This document shows, piece by piece, positions 1-12,600 of a DNA stretch of 64,000 nucleotides (within the stretch, counting starts at the first letter, position 1; each line of letters opens with the position of its first letter). The notes under the pieces are model-generated. The model was not told the DNA's origin and did not search any database. It saw only the letters and a program-made list of their open reading frames with translations. The translations under genes and the position numbers were made by a program. The DNA comes from Heligmosomoides polygyrus polygyrus (lineage: Eukaryota; Nematoda; Chromadorea; Rhabditida; Heligmosomidae). The stretch spans positions 84,813,960-84,877,959 of the forward strand of contig OX377206.1 in assembly GCA_947396885.1 (NCBI GenBank), in the 5' to 3' direction.

Positions 1-1610
1 ACTGAAATCGGAAAAAATCGTGCCACACAAGGTTTACCAACATTTTCGCACCGCTGTAACTTTGTCCATTCATAGGCTAAATTGCTATGTTTCAGCGCAC
101 TTCTTGAACTTTTTACTGCTTACAAAATCCACAGGTCGCAGCTGGAAGGATTCAAACGTGACAGAGTTATTGCGCTCAGAACACGTCCGTGCGTCCAATT
201 TAGCACAACAACGGTCTATGTTCTCCGTGCTCTTTCTCGTCCAGATAACAGTCCTCGCGACTCATAAACACCGTTCAATTCAGCACGAAAAGCTCTATGA
301 AACGGTATCAAGTTCGACCCATTTCGGAAACATCGATTTTCGATGATGTCATCGTTCGTCTGGCGCGACCGTCTTCGATGAGAAACTGAATCAAAAAATC
401 AATTTTCCCGAAATTGGTCTAAATTGACACCGTTCGATAGGGCTTTCGAGCTGAACAGAATGGTACCCTGGCTGGGGCTCGAAAACTCGGACATGGGCGA
501 ATAAGGCGGAAGAAGATTCACCGCTGCCGTCCGCGCTCTAAAATAACAGATGGGGCTAAGGCAGTTTAGGCAGCTGGAGAGTAGGAGCAGATCATCGTAA
601 AGCGCCTTCGCTGTTTTGATCGTCCGCGAGTTTGTATGCCGTTAGCTCGCCTAGTGTACCCGCAGCGGTCGACCGAAATCTGAAAAAGTCGTGTCACACA
701 AGCCTCACCTGCATCTTCGCAGAGCTGTAACTTGGTCTAGTCATAAGCTACATTGCTGTGTTTCAGCGCGCTGCTAGATCGTATTACTGCCTACGGAATC
801 CACACGTTCCAGCCAGAAAGATTTGAAGCTGACAGAGTTATCGCGCTCCGAACACGCCCGCGCGTGCAGTTAGCACAACAACGGTCGATGTTCTCCTCGC
901 TCTTACTCGCCCAGATTACAGTTCTGTCTGCTCTTGATAACACCCTTCAATTCAGCATGAGAAGCTCTATCGAATGGTGTCAAGCATGGCACAATTTGAA
1001 GATATCGGTTTTCGATGACGTCACCGTCCGCCTGCCGCGTCTCGAGCGGCCTCGTCGTCGATGGGAAACCGTCAAAAAATCGATGTTCCCGAAATCGGTA
1101 CGAAATTGGAACCATTCGATAGCGCTTTTCATGGTGAACAGAGTGGTACCATTGCGAGTGTCGAAAACTCAATTCTGGCCGAGTAAGAGCGCAAGAAACT
1201 CTAACTGCTATCTTCTGCCGCTTCAAACTGGCAGCTGAAGCTAAGGCAGTTTAGGCAGCTGAGGTGCTCTGAGCATGTAATCGTAAAGTATCCTAAACGG
1301 CCTGATCGCCTACGCGTTTTGAGGGTTTTAGCTTGCCGCGTCTTCCCGCAGTGGTCCACGAAATCGGAAAAAATACGTCACACAAGCCTCACCTTCATAT
1401 TCGCACCCCTGTAACATTGCCTCTTCCTAAGCTACCTCGCTCTACTTCAGCGTACTACTAAACCGTTCTACTGACTACAAGATCCAGGAGTTGCAGCCGA
1501 AACGATTCGAATTTGACAGAGTTACTACGCTCTGAAAACGCCCGCGCGTGCAATCTGCGAGCAGTTGCCCCACTCGATTGATAGGTTCGATTCTATATGC
1601 AATGCTCCCG
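1..1610. repeat. Tandem satellite-like array, ~0.68-kb unit, about 2.3 copies
   Basis: The same series of landmarks recurs at about 3, 674 and 1359 (cgaaatcggaaaaa..., then cacacaagcctcacc, then a block ending in gacagagttat and cacgcccgcgcgtgc), giving periods of about 671 and 685 bp. Copies differ by many substitutions, so the array is old. Each copy holds open stretches, but different copies are broken at different places and no splice-consistent protein emerges, so I treat it as non-coding repeat. Confidence 0.7.
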
Positions 1611-2776
1611 GCGCACTCCCAAGTCTCGCCGGAACAGAGCACAGCAATTCCTGAGTAGGGCAGCTGAGAATTTCTCATAAAGCTCCCTAAATGCTCACTC
1701 TACAAACTGTCCCCCCCCTCGATTGATAGGTTCGATCCCATATGCATTGTTCACGGCGCACTCTCGGAGGATGCCTGGCATTACAAAGCACTTTACGCCA
1801 TGCTTGAGGTGCTCCTTGAGCATACAAGTCCTGGAATATAAGCTTCTCCAATAGCAAAAAGTCTGCCCCCGTCATTTTCGACCACCCACTGCGATAATGC
1901 GGTGGTTTGGCGAAGCTGTATATATGGTTTGTGTAGATCTCGAGGAGACGAATCGAACGTTACCAACCTTTTCTCAAAAAACCTCATATTAGAGGAATTG
2001 TGACCATGCAACGGTTTTTGACGCCTTGCGGCAGACAACTCGTCCGCGGCCGGCCTTCTCAATGGAGCGCAGGTTTTTAATTTTGGCCATTTTTGACCTT
2101 TCATATGAAATGTATACACCAAACGATAGAGCTCGATCTCCTGAGCTCAAATATATTCTTGGTTTTTCAAATGGATGACTTTTGGTGAGTTATAGCAAAA
2201 AGACGCAAAAACCGCAAAAGTGCGGTTTTTTCGGCGTCTATTCAAAAGACGCGTCCGGTACTGTAGACATGAGGTCATGCAGTGGACAATGCTTGAAAAT
2301 TGTCCTAACAAGAGGCCTAGCGAAGAAGTCTATGAAAATATGAAAATTATTGGATATGTATGACGTAGGAGACCTACTGACAATATTTTACATTAGTATG
2401 TGTACCTGATGACATCATCGTGGAATGAAGAGCTGTTTTATTGAAAGGTTATGTTAGATGGGTGCTTGACATTGCGCTAACCAGACAGTTAATAAAGAAA
2501 ATTCGCTCACCGCCTAGAAAATCCTGCGGGCACAGTCTGGTAAGGCTCCGCTGTTGTGCGTTTTCATTTCTAGTTTTTCTCTAGCGTATCAAGGCAACCG
2601 CTGAGCTGTAACCCCAGTTAGTGGCTCTCAGAGAATCTTATACTGCGTCTACTACTAGTCATGGCTGCAAAGTTAGCATTTGCTTTACCCTTCCTAGTTA
2701 GCCACATTTTTGAGAGCCTATGATTACAATTGTTAATATTGACTCAATATTAATATTCACTATCCTAAAACTAAAA
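1611..2776. other. Intergenic stretch with no supported gene
   Basis: A roughly 45-bp segment (ctcgattgataggttcgat... to ggcgcactc) near 1575 recurs at about 1718, a local direct duplication. A perfect-stemmed hairpin built on gacgcaaaaaccgc / gcggttttttcggcgtc lies near 2203-2238. The open stretches on the minus strand here have no recognisable domain or splice context. Confidence 0.4.
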
Positions 2777-3090
2777 GGGGCGCGTGTAGCGCAGTCGGAG
2801 GAGGGGCCGACTGTCGTCTGCACCCGATACCAGGTTCCTGGTTCGGATTTTTTTTTATTTTTTTTTTTACAGTCCAACCAAGCCTTCCATCCCTCCGGGG
2901 TCGGTGAATTGGTACCAGACTTGTCTGGAAAGGATGGAGCGCTGACTTGTTCATCGGCTGACCACCGCAAGTCATTGTATGGCCAAATACGCATTCAGTC
3001 GCCTCCATAACACCCCGTAGAAATAGAATGCGTGGCGCATCTCAAAAGGGATTGAGTAACACCGTCCTTTATCCTTTATCCTTTATTTTT
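2777..3090 (+). mobile_element. tRNA-derived SINE, family 1, full-length copy
   Basis: Starts ggggcgcgtgtagcgcagtcgg, which carries a tRNA A-box-like sequence, followed about 45 bp later by a B-box-like ggttcctggttcggat. Then comes a family-specific body (accaagccttccatccctcc..., gacttgtctgg..., tggccaaatacgcattca..., gattgagtaacgccgtcc) and a tail of TTTATCC/TCCTTTA repeats. The same consensus occurs many times in this window. The block tatcctaaaa flanks it near 2761 and 3181 and may be a target duplication. Confidence 0.8.
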
Positions 3091-3272
3091 GCAGACTGAT
3101 TAAGAGATGGAACTTTTTCTGGATCGAGAAATAAACGTGACGACCCTAACTTTAGTTTCACTTAAGAGTCCTTTATCCCTTATCCTAAAAGATTGCGCAT
3201 GGAAACTGGAATTCTTTGCAATACCCTCAATGTAGGTTTAATAGTTTTCTGTCATCGAAATGCATTTTTTCA

Positions 3273-3472
3273 NNNNNNNNNNNNNNNNNNNNNNNNNNNN
3301 NNNNNNNNNNNNNNNNNNNNNNNNNNNNNNNNNNNNNNNNNNNNNNNNNNNNNNNNNNNNNNNNNNNNNNNNNNNNNNNNNNNNNNNNNNNNNNNNNNNN
3401 NNNNNNNNNNNNNNNNNNNNNNNNNNNNNNNNNNNNNNNNNNNNNNNNNNNNNNNNNNNNNNNNNNNNNNNN
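3273..3472. other. Assembly gap (200 N)
   Basis: An uninterrupted run of N. It lies just 3' of the last proposed RdRP exon, so the true 3' end of that gene could be affected. Confidence 1.
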
Positions 3473-3544
3473 TATTGGGAAGTGTAACTTCTAAACTACG
3501 CATTTCAACTTTGAAATTCAAAGACAGATTCAAGAATGAAGCCT

Positions 3545-3601
3545 CTAGTGCTGTTCCACAAAGGGATAGCACCTCATTTCTAACCTCGCAAAATAAGCTG
3601 A
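3545..3601 (-). CDS. RdRP exon 34 (proposed last exon)
   Basis: Acceptor acatttcag, then 18 codons ([18 protein letters not shown]) and a TAG stop, in phase with exon 33. The alternative is that exon 33 reads on past ATG|gttaga to a TGA at 3898-3900 and this exon is not used. Confidence 0.45.
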   Translation of the reverse strand, partial: SAYFARLEMRCYPFVEQH

Positions 3602-6600
3602 CTGAAATGTAAGGAACGAACAGTAACATACGCATCTTATTGTTTCTTCACTACGAACAAATCAAATTATACGATGGTTAAATAAAGGCCCTTCCACTTT
3701 CGCCAGAAGCGGCAGTGGCAGCGGCGGCGGCAAACCATTAAGCATAGGACAGCGGCGTCGATTGCCGCCAAATCGATGCCTCTGTCCTATGCTTAAGCAT
3801 TTGCTCCGCCGCAGCCACTGCCGCTGCTTTCGAGTGTGCCAGGTCCTAAAAGTAGTGTTAGTCAATGATGCGAGCAGCATGATGATGAACGCGACAATCA
3901 AGCACAACCAATCACAACGCGGATTGAGAAAGCTCTAACCATTAACAGTACTGGTACACGCTTCCTCTTATGGTTAGTGGCCTGCCCGTTTGATGCAGTC
4001 TGGTGTTTTGATCTGGCGCTTCCCGCCTCCCTGTGCTGGTCATATTGGCGACTAGCACTGATAAAATTCCCAGAGCTTACCACTGTTGCGCTTTTAACTC
4101 CATAGTATCGTCACAGCGTAGAACATTTCGTCCCGTTGGATCACGTTGATAAACCACAGTTTCTCCGCCGAATTCCTGTAGTACGATGTTTACTACAACG
4201 GACAAAGGTGCTCTTGTAATGCGTGAGCGTGCTCCCGAAACGGGATCGCTGCTTGAGTAACCGGAAAATCACTATTTAAATTGTTTTTTAGATCACGATT
4301 AATGAAAAGCAACGTTCCGTGGTCTATTTTGAAGAACGGACAAAGGGAACTTGCAAGATAATGGTGTGCACCTGTCCAGCCTGTCGCAGTGCATAATTCA
4401 TTGGTAGTGCGAATTTCATTCAAGTAAAAGCTTCAAACCTTAGAATGTTCGATTTTTTTAGCCCGATTTTTCTCGATATCCTTTCTTAAAATAAATTGCA
4501 AATCTTTCTGTACATATATGGCACTCACATAACTAATCATGTAAACATCACAACACGTAGAGCAAGTTCATGACGCGATTTCTACAGTAAATAGCATGTC
4601 GAAAAACTACCACTTTCAAGCCCTAGGTGACCTCCAAAAACATTACCGTCGCTAAAACGAAGGAAATTGAGTTACCATTTAAAGTGTTGGGATAATGGAG
4701 TCTATACGGGGGAGGAGCGACTTCAGTTCATCGTCAACAAACGTAATAGGCAACCCACTTCGAAGAAATAGGCACGGAACGTGTGATATATTCGGCTGTA
4801 GCGCAGTTCCACAATTTTGTCCGTGTGGTAGAAGGAATAGTCGTCTCTCTCCATCGTCGCTAGTCTCTTCAGGCTGACGATGTGCCCGGACACGATCGAC
4901 GCCTCGTCGCAGACTCCATACTCGTCAAGCAGTTGCTAAATTGTCTCATCTGAACGGGAATCTTACTTTGTTTACTTCAAAGGAGAATAGTTAAACCCAT
5001 ATGTCTGCCTGCGAAAGCACTGCCAGCTGAACCAGTCCTATATAAAAAGCCAAGCAATGTGGACCAATACGACAGCAGCTACATGAGCCCTCATAACTGC
5101 ATTCTACCACACGTAAAAAGTTAGTTCATTTGTTCGATGGAACATCACGATATGATCTAAAGTTTATCTGCAAGTGAGTCAGCTTATTTGTTTGAACGTT
5201 TATCTGCAAGTGAGTCCACCCTTGCAAAATTTCAGACCGCTATATCGGCTTGAAAATTAGGCCCATCATAAGATGACGTCTAGTGACGATAAAATAGTTG
5301 GTTTGGTTTCTCGGAAAGGGATATTGCTTGAACGAACACGGAAGAACTGACTCGCCCACTTATTCTTAACCAGAAACGGAAACATTCATCGAAGGAATCG
5401 ATTTTTCTTAGCGCTGACTGTCGGAAGACGCCGATAAACGGGTGCTTCAGCAGCCGAAAAGAGCTTATGTGAAGTCGATGGAACATCACGATACGATCTA
5501 GAGTTCCTTCTACTGATTCTAGACTCCCAGGTCAACCAAGCATTTCATCTCTCGGTCGGTGAATCGCTACCAGATTTGTTCCACAAGGACGAAACACAGA
5601 CTTGTCCACAGCTGGCCATTGCAAGTCATCGAATAGATCAAATACGCATTCAAATTGCCTCCAGGACGCCCTGTAAAAGTAGAGTATGTGGCGCATCCCA
5701 AAAAGGATTGAATCGTGTTCCCCTGTATCATTTCATCTTCTACGCCTTGGTGGCGCTCGACTAGGGCTGGCGTTCAATAGAGTTTCGACAGTAAGTAGAG
5801 TCAGAAATTGGGGCAATTTTCCTCCTTCAGTCATTCGAAATTTTACGGTAGTATTTAGTACGCACATGTGACGCGATGTAGTGATAAGCTCCCATCGATT
5901 TATCGCGTCGCTCGATCGATGTGGGAGCTTATCATTATATCGCGTCGAGCGTCGTCTGCACATTAAACGCTCCCTAAACAATCTCTATCACTTCTTGCGC
6001 TTCTTCTTTGGGAAACGCAGAGGCATACTAGTGGAGAACTTTTCGGTAACTAGCCGAATAGTCTAAGTATGTAGAAGCGGAACAAGAAAAACCTGAATCT
6101 TAGCGGCATATTCATCTCGAAGTCGGCGAACACTCATACGTTTCTCTTCGTCTCCATCGAACGGATCAAATCCTGGAGGGCACAACACCTGCAGATACGT
6201 AATTCGGGAATATCACCACCGCCTTGTGATGAAGCAATCAAAAAGCATTTAAAAACGCAAAGAACCCAGGTAGGAAGATATTAATCACGTTGATAATAAA
6301 TACCTATGTCTAGTGAAAAGAATTTGAAAAACGTTTCTTCCTCTGAGAAAAATCTCGATCTCTCTAACGACAATACAACGCATCTAAAAAAATAAGCCCG
6401 TTTGTAATGCTATCACCTTAGCAAGGGCGCGTGGAGCGCAGTCGGAGGAGGCGCCGGCTGCCGCCTGCACCCGATACCAGGTTCCTGGTTCGGATTTCCC
6501 GCCCAGGCCAACCAAGCCTTCCATCCCTCCGTGGTCGGTGAATTGGTACCAGACTTGTCTGGGAAGGATAAAGCGCTGACTTGTTCATCGGCTGGCCACC

Positions 6601-9600
6601 GCCAGTCATTGTATGGCCAAATACGCATTCAACTCGCCTCCACGACATCCCGTAGAAGTAGAATGCGTGGCATCCCAAAGGGGATTGAATAACGCTGTCC
6701 TTTATCCGTTATCCTTATCCTTATCACCTTAGCAATAAGCTTAGACGTCCCTACATTTAATTTCGGGAGCGGGAAAATCCTGAATCGCTTCGCTTTTGTT
6801 GTTCTTTGTACATAATATATGAAATTACAGCCCCTCCTCAGTCCCCTACCACTACTTATCTTTGACAGATCTATTTTATCTGCAGATTTTGTTGAAGTTT
6901 TGGTTTCCATGATTGACTTTCTGCCCTAATTTTTTCTTAAATAGGATGGTTCTGTTCGAATTGTTGCCTTATTTTGATTTCTTAGTTATTACCGTACGTA
7001 TTCTGAAAATTGCTTATCCTATGCTGCATTTTTAGTTCGACAACATTATGCAATAAATAATTAAACAATATATTCCGCGCTTCTGCTCTTGATATACACT
7101 TCAGGTATTCCAGATAACAAGTGAATGACTGCGGATTTCGCTGTAACTTCGGAACAGATTTTTTGATCATTTCAAGGAAATACATCGCAAAGCTATTGCA
7201 CGAACATTTCAAATTTTCCTGAGCTTGACCACGAAAAAATCCTGTATTAGTTAAGGGCCCCAAAGCGTATGTCAAACAGGTTGTGGAAAGTGGTTTGCTA
7301 GTTTCTTCACCTTCAAGAAAATTTTTTGTTTTGTTTGAAGGCCTTCAGAAAAACAAGGTCAGAAAGATTTTTTACAGCAGGAGGTTTTTCAACTTGTAGG
7401 GTGCGTGATAGTGCAGCGGAGGAGATGTCGGTTGCCGTGCATAGCCGATCCGGTTCTTGGTTCGGATATCCTACCCACGCCAAGGGGTAAAGTGCTGACT
7501 TGTGCATCAGCTGGCCACCGCAAGTCATGGCATGGCCAAATACGCATTCATATCTCCTCCACGACAACGCGTAGAAGTAGAATGCGTGGCGCATCCTACA
7601 AGGGATTGAGTAACGCCGTCCTTAATCCTTTAACATCCCTTGTACTAGAAAGCGGAATGCGTGCCTAAAACTAATTCCTTAACTTCATGGCGAGTATTCA
7701 AAGAAGTTTGCGTTATTTTTAGAATGTTTTCGGGATCCATGAACACTAATACACCCCAATTCTATGGGTTTAGGCCTGTTGCCGTCACGTCTCAGTCCCT
7801 CCCCCCCCCCCCCCCTCCTCTGCCCTGCCGTCAAGTCTCAGGGCCTTTATCCTAGAGCTGGTTTTTTTTTTATAATTTACAAAATCATTAATAAAAAATA
7901 ATGCAGGAATGAAAAATGCCGCCCTTCATCCTTTGTAGCGCTGCCGTGAGAGAAGACATTTATCACCAGGAAGTAGCAGCAAGTAGCAGAGCGATTGTGT
8001 CAAGCCTTTTTACTTCTTTCAAACACTTTGCATGGGGCAAATTTCTTTCTTTCCATGATTCGATTTTAAACCTTTTTTATTCAATGATTGAGCTTTATGG
8101 ATGCGCCTACGTTGTGCTTTTCTTTTTAGATTTTTCTTATGCATGTATTAAAATTTAACAACGTCAGTAACCTTGTCAACGTCATAGTCGAAAACGCTCG
8201 TCGATAAATCAGCCATATCCAGCACTTCTTCAACCTTTTTTGCTTTTCTGAAGAATTCACTATAGAAACCGAACGCGTGTCAGTGTCTACGCTGGCATTA
8301 CCTGTAGATTTGTCCATTCAGTCTCGGGCTGCGATACATCGGTTTGATCACCGAAAACATATAGTCTGGCACAACGTCACTTTGTTCGTAAATCGTCAGA
8401 GGTTCGGCAGGTTCTCCACTTTTCGGGAAATCAACGGCAATCGCACACTTGCGGGCAATTTCGTTGCACACCTCGCTGAAAATTTCACGCATAACCGAAG
8501 GTATTCGGATGTATGGTGGAGCTCAGTACTGTTGTTGTAATTGTTTTGCTTAGATATCTCAGACACTAAGTTGATTAGTAAGAAAGGATTTGAAAGCGAG
8601 CACTAAAGGCGGCCACGCCTCCGGCAGCACGTGTTGCTATTGCACAGCGGGAGGCGTGACCGCCTTTCGTGCTCGATCCCAAACCTTTTCATGGTCGCTT
8701 ACTAACCAACAGTGTCTGAGACACGATAGTGTTCAAACAGAGGAGTAAATCTGTTCCTCATCCTTTCATGATCGGTCACTAACCGACTTTTGTCTGAGAC
8801 GGGATCTCGTGGAGGCCATCTGAATATGTGGTAGGCCTATACTATGACTTGTGATAGACAGCCGATGGGAAAGTTTGCTTCCAACGCTTTATGCAGTAAT
8901 TCACTTTCTCCCTTCCCACCCTTCTCTCGTATCCCTTGTCGATGTTCTGTTAGCTATTTATTAATCTACGATTTTTATGTGTTTTTGTCTCCGAAATAAA
9001 TCAAATCAAATCGAAGTTAGAGTTTTATATAATTCCTAGACAAGTGTGGTAACAATTCTTCGACCCCGTAGGAATGGACTTGGATAGCCTAGGCGGAACC
9101 CGAGCCAAGAACTCTTGATTTATTACGCGCGCGACAGCCAACGCCACCTCCGAATGCGCTTCCACCCTATCTCGCATCGGTCCGAGGTAAAAGTAGAAAG
9201 CGTGGCCCATTCCCTGCTCCCTGGGGGATTGAATCACGCCGATTTCTATAATTTTATCCTTTACTATTACAAGCAGTTTTCTGTCAAATACGTTTACTTC
9301 GATAATCGATCACTAACTCCCATATACCAGTTTCAGGTCATCCCGTAGCAGTTTCAAGCCATTTGTGACATTTTTCACATCAAACTGAACACTACAGAGC
9401 ACGTCAACATTTCAAGTAAAATTGAGTCCATCTTAAGGTCGAAATGAAATTGCGATTTCAAAATGCTTTTTAAATTTCAATGCCTTAAAGACGTGCACAA
9501 GGTACTAAAATTTGTTAACACTCTGAAATGTTCATAGAATCCTTGCTCGTCTAGCTAAAATAAGTTTTAAAACTTATTTAAAAGCACGTAAGCACTTTCC

Positions 9601-12600
9601 AGCCTGTTATAGGAAGAGATTACGACATGCGCTCGTCCAGTGCTTCATCATGTCCAAGTGATTGATTGATAGTGTGAACTGGGTTTTTTGAGTGGATGGA
9701 CCATTGCTTTGTAAGCATATCCACTAGAATCCCATAAAAAATCCCAAATAGGAGATTGAAGATTCACAGTGGTCAGGGCTGGTTCACATTGTTGTAGTAG
9801 ATAGCAAAATCGGAAGCGCGCCGAAGCCAAATTCCATATTAAAGTGAGTCAGCGACTACATGGAGTGACCAGATAGCCTGTGTAGGCAGACGGTGATTTG
9901 ATTGGCTGGCACACTGTTTGCACTCGACTGGGCATATGCCCGCTAAGTGCAGACTAGTGTTCATTCAACGTGAAAAAGATCCATGTTATTCTCTGTGTAC
10001 GCTGCTTCATCATTGCTCTTCAAGGAGCAGATGTGTCGAGGATGCTAAACTACGAATGTTTAACGTACTCGAATAAGCCTTTTCGGTCTGCCAGAATAAG
10101 ATGTGCGTTGCTCATTCTGCCAATAGAGTCTTGTCGGAGATACTTCAGAAAGAATTCCACCATGTCATCTGTCTGAAGAGAGACGTACTTCATCGATCAG
10201 AATAAGCACTTTGAGTAGATAAATCCCTACCGTTGGAGGAGATTCGAAGTCGTCAGGAGAGCTCTTTGGGAATATCATGGCTTCCTCGTTCTTATCAAAG
10301 TAGATATCAGGATCGAATATTACTGAATACTCGTCGCCGTCAAGATCGCTTCCTTAAACGGCCCTCTAAAAGGGAGCTACGAAGTCGAGATTCTCTCAAT
10401 GCAAAGATTTACCGGCCATTTCGTCCGGATGTGGTCGAGGTCCATGTCTGGGGAAGACAACGACGTCGAATAGGTGGGCAAGTGCTGGCTGGTAAACTGC
10501 CGTGAACATTCTTACATCTCCCGCTACATGACATGGATTCTTTGTGATCATAACAGGACCTGGAGGAAGGGGTACGGTAGGACTGGAACATATGCTCACC
10601 CCGAAATGTAGACAAATAGACCGAAAACAAACCTGTATATACTTTCAGCTTTCCGTCGGGCTTTTTTACTGAGACCGAATACTGAATGAAGACCTGGCCA
10701 TACTGTAGAAGACCAGTTTCGTCGAAAACACCATACATGGAACGTCCAACAGAATGTGGAAGAAAGATCTTTGCCTGGAATTTGAAGTTAGATTTAGATC
10801 GCATGAATACGTTATGCTTCATAGGAATAAATAAATCAGACGTGAACAATTGCTTAAAAAACCAATGTTTTTACAACAATTTGTTTTTATCTAAAGCAAG
10901 TTGAAGTGAACGTACAGGATGAATGTACATCACGACAAATAATTCAAGGAACGAGGAGTAGAATTTTTCTTCCTGACTGAAGTGCTTTTTTCGACATGAT
11001 GCAGCAGTGATTTTCATGAAGAAGATGACATTGATGTTGTCCGTGTGTTGTGTTGTGTTGCTGTCTAGATGAAGTGCAGTAAAGTGAGGCAAGATTTCTA
11101 GGTAGCACGCAATCATTTTGAAGTTGATGAGTGTTATAGAAAGCCGCATACCATTCCCACTAGATAATGCATCAATTCAAAGTGAAGAGCGAGGTGCTAA
11201 AAATAGAGCATGTGTTTTATATTGATGGGCGCGTGTAGAGCAGTCGGAAGAGGTGCCGGTGCCGCGTGCACCCGGCACCAGGTTCCTGGTTCGGATTTCC
11301 TTCCCAGGTCCACCAAGCCTTCCATCCCTCCAGGGTCGGCGGATTGGTACTAGACATATATGGGAAGGATAAAGCGCTTACGTGTTCGTTGGCCGGCCAC
11401 TGCAGGTAATTTTAAGGCCAAATACCAAATTCGCAGTCAAATTGCCTCCACGACATCCCGTAGAAGTAGAAGAAGGCGTAGCGCAGAAGGGGTTGAGTAA
11501 CGCCGTCCTTTATCCTATCCTTTATCTGTTATTTCATACTGATACAGTATCAAAAATCTAGTGGTTCAAAATTGTTGCCGAATTTCGGGTTGTAACTGAT
11601 TTTTCATGGAGGAAACTACTACTGTGGTTGTAGATTTGATATACCTATTGCCCCACTAGCTTTTATCCTATCGCTTTTCATCAACTGACATTTTTCAGTT
11701 TTTTTTTCGTTCGGATGGCTAGTATTGCTATAACTGGTCATTTTCGAGTTTTTTTTTTTGCTGCTATTTACCCGCTTCTATTCAGTATTTAAGGTCTGCT
11801 GGTATTTCTATTCTTCGCTGATTTGATGTGTTTGCTCTACTTTTTTAATGAATAACAAATCATCATTCGATAGTTAATCATCATTCTTTGACTACTGATC
11901 GTTTAATAAATTTTTAAATAACTGTTTTTTTTCAGAGACTGGTACATAGCCTATCATTATTCATTTAGACATTCTTTATGCTTGCAGCAGTCTAACAGAA
12001 GAAACGAAACGACTGTAAGAGAGCGGTTAGTGTGCAAGCAACACACGACGCGATGTAGTGAAAGCTTCCGTATCGATCGCGTGACGCGATGAATCGATAT
12101 GGGCGCTTATCATCGCGTTGCGCGTCGCATGCACACTAAACGCTCCCTAAGGTCTCGTCCCTTGTATTTTCATACCTGTTCATGTTGGCGTGTTTTTCTG
12201 TCGGCTCAATGGTAACCCAGCTGCATGATGATGAGAAACAGACCTTGCTGAGGTGGTTGTTTATGTTGTAACGGTAGACGGACACCAGGATTCGACGAAG
12301 AAACGGCTCGTTCGTGATACAGATCCCACACTGACGGAGGCGAACGAAATTTATCGGAAGATTCAGACGCAGTGTCAGCTCATCACCGGCTACGGCATCG
12401 TCCAAGAGCATAGCTGAAGCAATCTCTCAGATTAAGAGTAACTCCAGTAGCTGAGGAAAATCAGTTACCGCCAAGCTGAGAAAGCTCCCTTTCGAGATAG
12501 TAGTGCACCTTGCCGCAGAGCTTCTTGTGAAGCCAACTAGACTGCTTTTGGGTAACCTAAAATAGAACGTTCTGCATACAAGCGGATCATCAATAACTAT

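Noticed and set aside
2201..2239. Hairpin followed by T run as a transcription terminator
   Set aside because: Intrinsic terminators of this kind are a bacterial signal; the context is a nematode genome.
3193..3635. Open frames spanning the run of N
   Set aside because: They are open only because N cannot make a stop codon.
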